From a virus, in the IMG/VR virus record IMGVR_UViG_3300006919_007379, positions 1 to 46,667 of that record: DNA of 46,667 bases; one strand, written 5' to 3'. Of this stretch, positions 14,567 to 21,986 are shown piece after piece. Within the stretch, counting starts at the first letter, position 1; each line of letters starts with the position of its first letter. The notes under the pieces are model-generated. The model saw only the letters and a program-made list of their open reading frames with translations, was not told where the DNA came from and did not search any database. The position numbers and the translations under genes were made by a program.

Positions 14567-15088
14567 ATGGATTTAGCTAACATTACAGATATTCGGCCAG
14601 CCAAGTGGACATCTGCTTGTTATTTGGTTTCTCCTGATTACAAGAAAATGGAGAAGTCTATAAAGCAGTATGGTATTTTAAGCCCGATTGTGATTCAACC
14701 TAACGGTACTATTATTGATGGTTTTCATCGCTGGAAGATCGCTAACGAATTAGAAATAGTAAAGGTTCCTGTCGTTGTTATTGACGTTGATGATATTGAA
14801 GCCATGCTGCTCCACATTGATCTGAACAGGTATCGTAGCATTGTTATTGCCAAGTACTTGTCTAATATGATGGGAGAAATTTTACAGTCTGGCCGTTACG
14901 ATCATGATTCGTTGCGTAGCCGCATGAGCTTGACTTCTGAAGAGTTTGATATTTTAGCAGAAGGCTCTTTGATCAAGATGCGTAAGATCAAGCAGCACAC
15001 CTACTCACCTGCCTGGGTACCCATTGAGTCTAACACTGGTGAAGACATCAAGGTTGAGCGTGTTACTGGACATTCCGAGCAAGTCTAA
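14567..15088 (+). CDS. ParB-like nuclease-domain protein
   Basis: A 173-residue protein, shorter than the ParB-like protein at 12606 and not an obvious duplicate. KKMEKSIKQYGILSPIVIQPNGTIIDGFHRWKIANEL contains the diagnostic ParB box II (I-I-D-G-x-H-R). VPVVVIDVDDIEAMLLHIDLNRYRS follows and the C-terminal half is helical with possible HTH character. It probably binds DNA or nucleotide; chromosome-partition function is unlikely in this setting. It is expressed from its own predicted leaderless promoter although it directly follows the PAPS reductase-like gene. Confidence 0.82.
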   Translation: MDLANITDIRPAKWTSACYLVSPDYKKMEKSIKQYGILSPIVIQPNGTIIDGFHRWKIANELEIVKVPVVVIDVDDIEAMLLHIDLNRYRSIVIAKYLSNMMGEILQSGRYDHDSLRSRMSLTSEEFDILAEGSLIKMRKIKQHTYSPAWVPIESNTGEDIKVERVTGHSEQV

Positions 15089-15100
15089 AAGGTGAAGTCT

Positions 15101-15427
15101 ATGGACATGAATGCATACCAAGCTGCTGCTAAAGAAACCGCTGTGTTTCCTCCCGAGAAGGGTATAGAGTACACCACGCTAGGGTTAGTTAGCGAAGCAG
15201 GCGAAGTAGCTGATAAAGTTAAGAAAGTGATCCGTGATAGCGGCGGTGACTTCTCTGATGAAGTTAAAGAAGCGATCAAAAAAGAACTTGGTGATGTTCT
15301 CTGGTATGTGTCTGGTATGGCTTGGGAGCTTGGCTTTACTTTAACGGATGTTGCTGAAGCAAATATCTTAAAGTTGTCTAGCCGGTATGAGCGTGGTAAG
15401 ATTGGTGGCTCTGGAGATGACAGATAA
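15101..15427 (+). CDS. MazG-like nucleotide pyrophosphohydrolase
   Basis: A 108-residue all-alpha NTP pyrophosphatase. YTTLGLVSEAGEVADKVKKVI gives the E-x-x-E metal-binding helix and KKELGDVLWYVSGMAWELG the second E-x-x-D helix typical of MazG and MazG-like enzymes. It hydrolyses (d)NTPs to monophosphates and pyrophosphate; phage MazG proteins may adjust nucleotide pools or alarmone response. The ATG at 15101 is preferred to a GTG at 15092 because an AAAAGGTG run precedes it. The 3' end overlaps the next gene by 11 bases. Confidence 0.88.
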   Translation: MDMNAYQAAAKETAVFPPEKGIEYTTLGLVSEAGEVADKVKKVIRDSGGDFSDEVKEAIKKELGDVLWYVSGMAWELGFTLTDVAEANILKLSSRYERGKIGGSGDDR

Positions 15428-16373
15428 TTATTCTTGGCGTTCACTTTCCACGCCTATTAATAGTAACTCCACGGAAGAGGCTTTGCGTCTCAGCAAGTCT
15501 AACTACAATGTCGTTCTAAACCCTATTTATGTTTGGGATCAGTTTCAGAATAAGTATGTTGAAGTTGAAGATCGCTTCTGTACTGGTAGACACGTTACAG
15601 ACGCATTAGCAGATTCTGGCGTGCGTCAGGAAAACTGGGAAGTTGTTAAAGACCGTTATGTTATTGTGCCCAACTCAGACATTATGGAGCGGGCACATTC
15701 AATTGTTGATGCTTTTAACGGCGCTGCACGCTTAGACAGTTGCGGCAATCTTGATGATGGTAGAAAGTTCTTTGTGGCAATCTTTACTGGAACGCTGGAG
15801 ATTATAGGTTCTGGGGATAAAGACTTAGTTGACACTTATGTTATCGCCATGACTTCCCACGATGGTTCTGTGCCGGTTTGTTATTACAATCTTGATGTTC
15901 GTAGACGCAACAATTCGGTTTATCGGTTTACTGATGAAAGCGCTGACTTTTGTATCCGTAAACGTCATACTCCCAATCATGCTGATAGGGATAGTGAGGT
16001 GACTGAAGTTTTGACGATGCGCCAAGCGTGGAGTACGTCTTTCAAGGCGACACTTCAGAAGTTGCTTTCGCCCGTGTCTGAGTTTCAGTTTGAAAGCGTT
16101 TTGCATTCTCAGTGGAACCCTAACACGGCGTCTTCTAAAAACAAGCGGGAGCACGCCGAAAACGTCATTGACACGATCAACTCTTTGTACCGCTCAGACT
16201 ACAACTTCGGCATGTTTGGTCATAGTAAGTGGGCAGCGTTCAATTCCATCTGTGAGTACATTGATTTCCATAGGGACATCCCTGGTTTGGAAGCGGCTCA
16301 GCACTCTTTAGAGATTGACAACTTTAGTCATCGTTTAAAGGTGTCGTTGTACAACCAGCTCTGTTCCGTTTAA
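15417..16373 (+). CDS. DUF932-family protein
   Basis: A 318-residue protein resembling DUF932 phage/plasmid proteins: a YVIVPNSDIMERAHSIVDAF helix, RLDSCGNLDDGRKFFVAIF, then MTSHDGSVPV and FCIRKRHTPNHADR, which are the conserved blocks of that family. Its molecular function is unknown, though it is often encoded near replication and recombination genes. The ATG at 15417 is preferred over 15387 since it follows CTGGAG and reduces overlap with mazG. It converges with the terminase gene: the palindrome TTAA at 16370-16373 gives both genes their TAA stop, and no terminator is visible between them. Confidence 0.82.
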   Translation: MTDNYSWRSLSTPINSNSTEEALRLSKSNYNVVLNPIYVWDQFQNKYVEVEDRFCTGRHVTDALADSGVRQENWEVVKDRYVIVPNSDIMERAHSIVDAFNGAARLDSCGNLDDGRKFFVAIFTGTLEIIGSGDKDLVDTYVIAMTSHDGSVPVCYYNLDVRRRNNSVYRFTDESADFCIRKRHTPNHADRDSEVTEVLTMRQAWSTSFKATLQKLLSPVSEFQFESVLHSQWNPNTASSKNKREHAENVIDTINSLYRSDYNFGMFGHSKWAAFNSICEYIDFHRDIPGLEAAQHSLEIDNFSHRLKVSLYNQLCSV

Positions 16374-17686
16374 ATAATTATTTCAATCTTACGCCGTAGT
16401 CCCATGCCTAATCCGGCACAGGTGTTGAAGGCATGAACTGCGGCATCGACTTGGTCATCGTGAACTCGGGCTTCAGGGAAAGACGAAAGCTCGTCAATAA
16501 AGTCGCTGTTCCAGTCAGCCCGGACAAGCCTTACGTTTCCGTTAGCTACTGCTGCGGCAAAAGGTTTGGCTCTAGTTACTTTATCACCGGTTGCTCTTTG
16601 ACCTTTGAAGTCGTATCCGGGTAGAACATAACGGGCGTACTGATCAATAAGGTTTTTGCCTGCTGACCCCGGCTCTTGCTCCATTTGAATTGGAACTTCC
16701 GGCCCATCTTCAATTGCGGTGTCTCGAACAAATTTCTCTACACGGTCGCCCTTGGCCCTGATTCTTCGAACATCCAAAATATAAAACACACCGTTTTCAA
16801 ACGCCGCCAAGCATCCTACTGTCCAGTCAGGATCAGGGTTGCTTGCAGTAGGCTCCGTACCTGCCAAGTCCCAGAAGCGCACAATCTCTGTTTCTTTGCT
16901 GAAAGAAGGGATTTCTGTAAATTCAATGACTTCCAAATTGTTTCGGTCAAACATTGAGCCGAGTGTGGTTGCCCACCAGTCACCAAATTCAAGACGGTTT
17001 CTTTCAATAGGGTCTAGCTCTTGAAGCATGGCCCGGTAAGAGTCAGGATCAATTCCGGGGTTGTCGGTGAGCATGGAAGGAATAAAGATTCTTCCGCTCT
17101 TTTCACCTTCTACGAGGAATCGTTGTCGGACCCAGTTGGGGGCGGGGTTTGTAGCACATCTCATTCGTAGTGGCACTTCTGAAAGAGGTCCTGTGGCGGG
17201 ACGACGTAAACGAGAGAACATGTATCGGTAGTCAGACTCTCGAATTTCTGTAACCTCGTCCATGCCAATGAATTGGAATTCCGAACCTTTGTATCTAAGG
17301 TAGTCGTTTACGTTGTTTAGGTACCCGAAGGTGATTCTAGCGCCGGATGGAAATGTTGCGGTGTACTGGTTGGCGTTCCAATGAACGTCGTCGTATTGCA
17401 TAATCCAGTCTCGGAAACGGTCCATGAGAGCGCCGGGTAGTGCAAGGTCAGCGTATGTACGCCTGAATAGGATTGCACTGTAACCTGGGACATCTACGTA
17501 CTGTAAGGCAGCCATGATTAGGGCGGAAGACTTACCACCGCCTGCTGCACCACCAAACATGACTTCTTGTCCCACGGATTTTAGGAATACTTTCTGAGTT
17601 AGTGAGGGTTCTTCAACCCAGTATTCTGAACGCCGTGGCTCTAGATACTCTCTAATTTTTTCCCAATCCTGAGTTTGCACTGACAT
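16370..17686 (-). CDS. terL: Terminase large subunit
   Basis: A 438-residue packaging motor. The ATPase domain has Walker A GGAAGGGKSS at residues 45-54, FRRTYADL, Walker B FIGMDEVTE and the coupling region RLRRPA; the nuclease domain has FWDLAGTEP (first Asp), EQEPGSAGK (Glu) and HDDQVDAAVHAF (last Asp), forming the RNase H-like metal site. The ATG at 17686 with AGGAGA about 9 bases upstream is preferred to the GTG at 17713. The gene is on the strand opposite to the portal and all other head genes, which is unusual. No small terminase subunit was recognised. Confidence 0.96.
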   Translation of the reverse strand: MSVQTQDWEKIREYLEPRRSEYWVEEPSLTQKVFLKSVGQEVMFGGAAGGGKSSALIMAALQYVDVPGYSAILFRRTYADLALPGALMDRFRDWIMQYDDVHWNANQYTATFPSGARITFGYLNNVNDYLRYKGSEFQFIGMDEVTEIRESDYRYMFSRLRRPATGPLSEVPLRMRCATNPAPNWVRQRFLVEGEKSGRIFIPSMLTDNPGIDPDSYRAMLQELDPIERNRLEFGDWWATTLGSMFDRNNLEVIEFTEIPSFSKETEIVRFWDLAGTEPTASNPDPDWTVGCLAAFENGVFYILDVRRIRAKGDRVEKFVRDTAIEDGPEVPIQMEQEPGSAGKNLIDQYARYVLPGYDFKGQRATGDKVTRAKPFAAAVANGNVRLVRADWNSDFIDELSSFPEARVHDDQVDAAVHAFNTCAGLGMGLRRKIEIII

Positions 17687-17692
17687 ATCTGC

Positions 17693-17721
17693 TTGTCTCC
17701 TAGAGGTTTTCACGGTAAAGT
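17693..17721 (+). promoter_or_regulatory. Leaderless promoter for the small membrane protein, overlapping the terminase leader
   Basis: TTGTCT (17693-17698), 17 bases, TAAAGT (17716-17721), then 6 bases and the ATG at 17728. On the minus strand TATACT at 17724-17719 is a candidate -10 box for terL, without a clear -35, so the two opposite promoters would overlap. Confidence 0.7.
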
Positions 17722-17727
17722 ATACCT

Positions 17728-17886
17728 ATGAAGAAATTTCTGTCCCGTTCTGTAGCTGCTCATGTTTGTATGGGCGCTGGCATTCTTTTTATCGGCTTTG
17801 GTATTAGTATACTAAGTTTGGGATGGGGGCTGGCAAGTGCTGGCCTTGCTTGTGGAATTTACGGGTACTTATTAGGGGCTGAATAA
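17728..17886 (+). CDS. 52-residue membrane protein before the portal gene
   Basis: A small protein starting MKKFLSRSVAAHV, with a basic N-terminus and two hydrophobic glycine-rich segments (about residues 14-31 and 33-49), so two membrane helices joined by a tight turn. It has no Shine-Dalgarno; a promoter -10 box ends 6 bases upstream. Its TAA overlaps the ATG of the portal gene by one base (TAATG), so portal translation is probably coupled to it. Its function is unknown; it is the first gene of the head operon. Confidence 0.7.
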   Translation: MKKFLSRSVAAHVCMGAGILFIGFGISILSLGWGLASAGLACGIYGYLLGAE

Positions 17887-19526
17887 TGGCGTGGAACTCT
17901 AGTTCAAATAAATCACTTCAATCAGGGGTTACAGAAAAAGCGGCACAGATTGCTGTGGGCGCTCCTGTTGCGTACAGTCCAACCATTCAGAACAATAATC
18001 GTGGCTATCACGATGGCTGGGATATTGTTAAGACTTATAAAGAAGCTGTTGCTAAGGTAACTTGGGTTTATCGCTCAATTGACGTTATTGCGTCTAACCA
18101 AGCTAGTCTTCCCATGATTCTTCGTAAGGACAATAATCCTTTTGGGGAGATTGTAACCGATAACCCTATTCTGAAGATTTTCAACAACACGGCGAACGTT
18201 GGTGAGAATGCTTGGGCATTTCGTTATAGAATGAGTTCGCAGTTGATGATGAGCACGAGAGGAGTGTTTGTTGAGGTTGTGCGATCTAGAGATGGTACGC
18301 CTATTGCTATGCATTTGTTGCCGCCTCAGAATACTTCTCCAATTCCTGATGTAAAGAACTTTGTTAAGGGGTTTGAAGTTCAGATCAATGCTATGGAGAA
18401 GCGGATCATTAAGCCTAAAGATGTGATTTGGATTCGCAGACCTCATCCGCTTGATCCATATTTGTCAATGACTCCGATGGAGGCTTCTGGTATTGCGATT
18501 GAGCAAGAGACTTTGGCTAAGCTGTACAATAGAAACTTCTTGATTAATGATGGGCGCCCCGGTGGATTGCTTGTGTTGCGTAGTGAGATTTCTGACGAAG
18601 ATAAAGATGAGTTGCGGTCTCGTTTCCGTGGGAATATTGGTAGAGCTGGTGCGGTCGGTGTAATTTCTGCAGATGATGGCGCTGATTTCGTGGATACTGC
18701 TGCTAGTCCTCGTGATGCTGCGTATCAGCAGATGCGAACAATTACGAAGGAAGAAATTTTAGCGGCATTTGGTGTACCAGAGTCGATTATTGGTAACTCT
18801 GCTAATCGAACGTTTTCTAATGCGATGGAGGAGGGCAAAGTCTTCTGGATGGAGACTATGACTCCTCATTTGAATCTTATTGCTCGTTCGTTTGACGCTA
18901 TTGATGAGTCATACTTTGTAGACTTTGATACGTCTGATGTTCCGATTTTGATTCTGTCGAAGCAGGAGCGAGAGAAGCACTACTTGTCAGAGTTCCAGCA
19001 GGGGCTGATTAGTACTAATGAGTATAGAGAGGCGGCAGCCCGTAAGAAGGTTGAGTCTGAGCTTGCTGATTCACTGCTGGCTAATCCCAACCTTACTCCT
19101 GTTGCTAATACTGAAAAGCCTATGCAGCCTGAAGGACAGCAGGATCAAGGCATGGGTGCTGATGCTGGTATGGCTGGCATGGGTGCTGATGCTGGTATGG
19201 CTGGCATGGGTGGCATGGGCGGTATGGACCCAATGGCTGGTGGTGCTCCTGCTGCTCCCGCTCCTCCTGATGGTGGGTTTGTTGAAGCTGGTGTTCCTCT
19301 TCAGCAGCAAGCTACCGCCGCTCTACAGCAGCAGGTCACAGAGTTTAGCCCAGAACAAGGCGCTTTTGTTCCGATGGGTGACGTTCAAGGAACCCAGCAG
19401 ATTGAAGCCCCCGCAAGTGCAGTTCCTAGCGAACTAGACGATGAGGAGGACGAGGAGGGCCAGGAGGGTGAGAAGAGTCTCCCTTTAGAACGAAGACTGG
19501 CGCTGCTGGAGGACCTTCTCTCTTAA
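17886..19526 (+). CDS. Portal protein (HK97-type)
   Basis: A 546-residue portal protein, the dodecameric ring at the capsid vertex. Visible family segments are VTWVYRSIDVIASNQASLPMIL near residue 57, a strand-rich clip region with MHLLPPQNTSPIPD and KDVIWIRRPHPLDPYLSMTPMEASG, and AAFGVPESIIGNSANRTFSNAMEEGKVFW near residue 293. After about residue 410 the chain becomes low-complexity: Met/Gly-rich tandem repeats, an Ala/Pro run, Gln-rich and acidic stretches. The last 25 residues contain an in-frame C CCT TTA slippery heptamer, so a fraction of ribosomes should continue into the MuF frame and make a portal-MuF fusion. Confidence 0.93.
   Translation: MAWNSSSNKSLQSGVTEKAAQIAVGAPVAYSPTIQNNNRGYHDGWDIVKTYKEAVAKVTWVYRSIDVIASNQASLPMILRKDNNPFGEIVTDNPILKIFNNTANVGENAWAFRYRMSSQLMMSTRGVFVEVVRSRDGTPIAMHLLPPQNTSPIPDVKNFVKGFEVQINAMEKRIIKPKDVIWIRRPHPLDPYLSMTPMEASGIAIEQETLAKLYNRNFLINDGRPGGLLVLRSEISDEDKDELRSRFRGNIGRAGAVGVISADDGADFVDTAASPRDAAYQQMRTITKEEILAAFGVPESIIGNSANRTFSNAMEEGKVFWMETMTPHLNLIARSFDAIDESYFVDFDTSDVPILILSKQEREKHYLSEFQQGLISTNEYREAAARKKVESELADSLLANPNLTPVANTEKPMQPEGQQDQGMGADAGMAGMGADAGMAGMGGMGGMDPMAGGAPAAPAPPDGGFVEAGVPLQQQATAALQQQVTEFSPEQGAFVPMGDVQGTQQIEAPASAVPSELDDEEDEEGQEGEKSLPLERRLALLEDLLS
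19152..19205 (+). repeat. Two tandem 27-base repeats in the portal gene
   Basis: Two adjacent identical 27-base units (19152-19178 and 19179-19205) encode MGADAGMAG twice, followed by degenerate MGG units. It is a low-complexity C-terminal repeat that may vary by slippage. Confidence 0.85.
19481..19487 (+). promoter_or_regulatory. Predicted -1 programmed frameshift site (C CCT TTA)
   Basis: The heptamer CCCTTTA fits X XXY YYZ exactly in the portal reading frame (codons CTC CCT TTA GAA). The -1 frame has a stop at 19469-19471, just upstream of the site, and is then open to 20302, with no ATG, GTG or TTG before 19709. A possible downstream hairpin CTTCC/GGAAG lies at 19531-19544, rather far away, so the stimulator is unclear. 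Confidence 0.75.
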
Positions 19527-20302
19527 ACGCTTCCGACTGGAAGACTAAAACTTTATACACAGTCAGCTCTTTAGAAGACAGACTAAACTCAGAACTTGAT
19601 AAAGTTTTTGACGATCAAGAGCAGGCTGTTCTAGATGAGTTAGATAGCGATGCTGTACAAGCTGCAATTGCTAGTGGCTCTGTTGCTTTAATTCTGTCTG
19701 CAATTCCTGTGGCGTTACTTACACCGTCAACTGTTGCGTTGTTAGCTTCTATGGCAGCCACGTATCGTAAAGCGGTTGAAGACAATATTGAAGAAGGATA
19801 TGGCGCTCCTGTCTCTGAGCAAGTGTCAGAAGCAGCGACATCTGAACATTTAGCAGCAGTCAATAATTTTAACACAACCACGCAAGAAGAAGTTGCGGCT
19901 GCTTTAGTTACTGCTGCACAATTGACTGATGAGAATGATGGCGACGTTGATATCGCTTTAAAGATTGCTTTAGCCTATTCTTTGATAAAAGCTATTTTCA
20001 ATAAACTCCGAACAAAGCGTCGAAAGTTGATTGTTGACGCTGCTGTTTTGGGTCCGTACAATCAAGGCTTGTATGATTCTGCAGTTGCGGAAGAGCAAAG
20101 AACGGGTCAAATTGTACAAAAACAGTGGGTGTCTTTAATGGATGAGCGGGTTAGGTCTGCTCATAGGCAGTTACATGGTGAAAAAGTTGCTGTTGGTACG
20201 CCGTTTTTTGTGAATGGTGTATCTATTCGATTCCCGAAAGACCCTTTGGCTCCGCCCGGTTTGACGATCAATTGTCGTTGTATTCTGCGCTTCAGCAGGT
20301 AG
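19487..20302 (+). CDS. MuF-like minor head protein, read by -1 frameshift from portal
   Basis: The frame adds 271 residues after the slip site. The C-terminal part, QWVSLMDERVRSAHRQLHGEKV followed by PLAPPGLTINCRCILRF, is the conserved end of the Mu gpF/SPP1 gp7 minor head protein domain, in which a C-R-C or C-x-C pair is typical. The upstream part (LYTVSSLEDRLNSELDKVFDDQEQAVLDEL) is helical and looks genuinely coding although no initiation codon precedes it; the first possible start is the GTG at 19709 within a hydrophobic stretch. I therefore annotate it as the extension of the portal protein. MuF domains sit at the portal and may be ejected with DNA. Confidence 0.8.
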   Translation, partial: RTKTGAAGGPSLLNASDWKTKTLYTVSSLEDRLNSELDKVFDDQEQAVLDELDSDAVQAAIASGSVALILSAIPVALLTPSTVALLASMAATYRKAVEDNIEEGYGAPVSEQVSEAATSEHLAAVNNFNTTTQEEVAAALVTAAQLTDENDGDVDIALKIALAYSLIKAIFNKLRTKRRKLIVDAAVLGPYNQGLYDSAVAEEQRTGQIVQKQWVSLMDERVRSAHRQLHGEKVAVGTPFFVNGVSIRFPKDPLAPPGLTINCRCILRFSR

Positions 20303-20326
20303 TTTATATATAAGTATTTATATATA
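20303..20326 (+). repeat. Direct repeat of TTTATATATA before the protease gene
   Basis: TTTATATATA occurs at 20303-20312 and 20317-20326, 14 bases apart, immediately after the MuF stop. A GC-rich GGGCGCCC palindrome follows at 20337-20344 and TACAAT at 20355-20360. The cluster probably forms the regulatory region of the protease gene; no good -35 box was found. Confidence 0.5.
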
Positions 20327-20393
20327 GTAGCGGCTGGGCGCCCCCTTGGGTCTGTACAATATCACATAGGAGACTAGTCCTCAGAGGAGAGTT

Positions 20394-21956
20394 ATGACTG
20401 TTGCAGAACTAAATGACACCGAGCACGACACCCAATTCAAGGCTATTTCAGGCCAGATTGGTATCGACAAGGCTCAAGGCATCGTTGAAGCGTTTGTGTC
20501 AGGTATTGGAAATAAAGATTCTGTTGGCGACATCGTTATCGCAGGTGCGTTTAACGGGTCTCTGAAGCGACGCAAACCACGGGTTGTTTGGGGCCACGAT
20601 TGGAATCAGCCAATTGGTAAAGTTCTAGAGATTTACGAAGTCCCTAAGACTGATCCACGCCTGCCTGAAAAGATGAAGCAGGCTGGAGTTGGTGGCTTGT
20701 TTGCTAAGGTTCAGTTCAACCTTAATACTGAACGTGGTCGTGAAGCGTTTGCAAATGTTGCATTTTACGGCAATGAGCAAGAGTGGTCAATTGGTTACAA
20801 GACAATTACTGCAGATTTTGATGCAGTTAAGCAAGCTAACATTCTCAAAGAGGTAGAGTTGTACGAAATTTCTCCTGTTCTGCATGGAGCGAATCAGTTG
20901 ACCGCAACGATTTCTGTTAAAGATGATGAAAAGGGCAAGGCATCCAAAGGCTATTACGTTGAGGATGAAGATAAAGACGGCCCTGCTAGTACTATGGATG
21001 CAATGTCAGAGCGTTTGGGGCGAATGCTGTCTCAGGCTTTGCGTAAGCCCGTTCAGATTATTGAAATGGATGGAAATAACGTTGTATTCCAAACAGGCGA
21101 AGACATGACATGGAGCGCCACGATTTCTGTTGAAAATGGTCAGGTTCAGGTTGGTCGGCCTACACGTGTAAAGCCCACAACAAGCTACACCCCGGTAGGG
21201 GAGGAGGCACCCCCTTCAATGATGATTAAAGATACTGACGAAAAGAATGCTGAAGAGCCTGCGGGCGTGAGAGATGCTGATGATGAGCAGGGTTCGTGGG
21301 CTACCCCGGATATTGCTCTTGCTTGGGCTAAGACCTTTGGTTGTTCTGGTTATCACTCACATGGCGGCGGTTACATGCCGTGTGAAACGCATGAAGAGTA
21401 TTTAGAAGCACTTAAAAAGTTTGATGGTAACGCTAACATCAACTCGCATAACAACTACCTTGCTGGGGTTGAGGTTGAAGAAGCAAAGGCTGCAGGGTGT
21501 TCTTGTGGGACCGAAGAAAAGGGCCATATGATGCCTAGCAAGAAGCCTGAGTATCTTAAGGACCCCATGGCTCTGCTACTTATGGCTTACAATGAGATGC
21601 TGAAGCTTCGTGGTGCCGGTGAGTTGCGTGAGGCCACGTTGACTTTGATCGGTGCGGTCGAAGACTTCTTGACTGAAGCCCCGATGTCTCGTCCTGGCGA
21701 GCAGGGCGAGAAGGTGACTTCAGGCTTTGTTGTCCATGTCAAGTGTTCAGAGAAAGAAGCACTGGCTGTTAACGGCGCTATGTCTGGCCTGCCTGTGTTC
21801 TCGTTTAAGTCAGAAGATGGCGTTGATGTCCACTTTACGACAGAACTTGCAGAAGAAGAACTGATGGAAAAAGTCGCTGTGTCGCTTGCGGGATTAGCGT
21901 TTGAGCCTGAGGTAACAGTAACAAGACCGATTGACACCACCGAGGGTGTTCAGTAA
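20394..21956 (+). CDS. Prohead protease (S78/HK97 type) with C-terminal extension
   Basis: A 520-residue protein. The first 180 residues are a serine prohead protease: VVWGHDWNQPIGK holds the catalytic His68, NEQEWSIGYKT holds Ser132, and EVELYEISPVLHGANQ the third conserved region. It would cut scaffold and capsid N-terminal domains during maturation. The following 340 residues are not protease: an acidic linker, a Cys/His motif FGCSGYHSHGGGYMPCETHEEY near residue 320, CSCGTEEKGH, and a C-terminal alpha/beta part. GAGGAGA lies 4 bases before the ATG. The extension shares its Cys-Gly-His...Pro-Cys motif with two downstream virion proteins. Confidence 0.9.
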   Translation: MTVAELNDTEHDTQFKAISGQIGIDKAQGIVEAFVSGIGNKDSVGDIVIAGAFNGSLKRRKPRVVWGHDWNQPIGKVLEIYEVPKTDPRLPEKMKQAGVGGLFAKVQFNLNTERGREAFANVAFYGNEQEWSIGYKTITADFDAVKQANILKEVELYEISPVLHGANQLTATISVKDDEKGKASKGYYVEDEDKDGPASTMDAMSERLGRMLSQALRKPVQIIEMDGNNVVFQTGEDMTWSATISVENGQVQVGRPTRVKPTTSYTPVGEEAPPSMMIKDTDEKNAEEPAGVRDADDEQGSWATPDIALAWAKTFGCSGYHSHGGGYMPCETHEEYLEALKKFDGNANINSHNNYLAGVEVEEAKAAGCSCGTEEKGHMMPSKKPEYLKDPMALLLMAYNEMLKLRGAGELREATLTLIGAVEDFLTEAPMSRPGEQGEKVTSGFVVHVKCSEKEALAVNGAMSGLPVFSFKSEDGVDVHFTTELAEEELMEKVAVSLAGLAFEPEVTVTRPIDTTEGVQ

Positions 21957-21959
21957 GAT
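21931..21959 (+). promoter_or_regulatory. Internal promoter for the acidic virion protein
   Basis: TTGACA (21931-21936), 17 bases, TAAGAT (21954-21959). The TAA stop of the protease gene forms the first half of the -10 box. Expected initiation near 21966, with ACAGGAG in the short leader before the ATG at 21987. Confidence 0.75.
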
Positions 21960-21986
21960 ATTCTCTATAAGGATACAGGAGTAAAA

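Noticed and set aside
19709-20302. Independent MuF gene starting at GTG 19709
   Set aside because: The GTG lies within a hydrophobic stretch without a Shine-Dalgarno, and coding-like sequence extends upstream in the same frame to the portal end; frameshifting from C CCT TTA explains this better.
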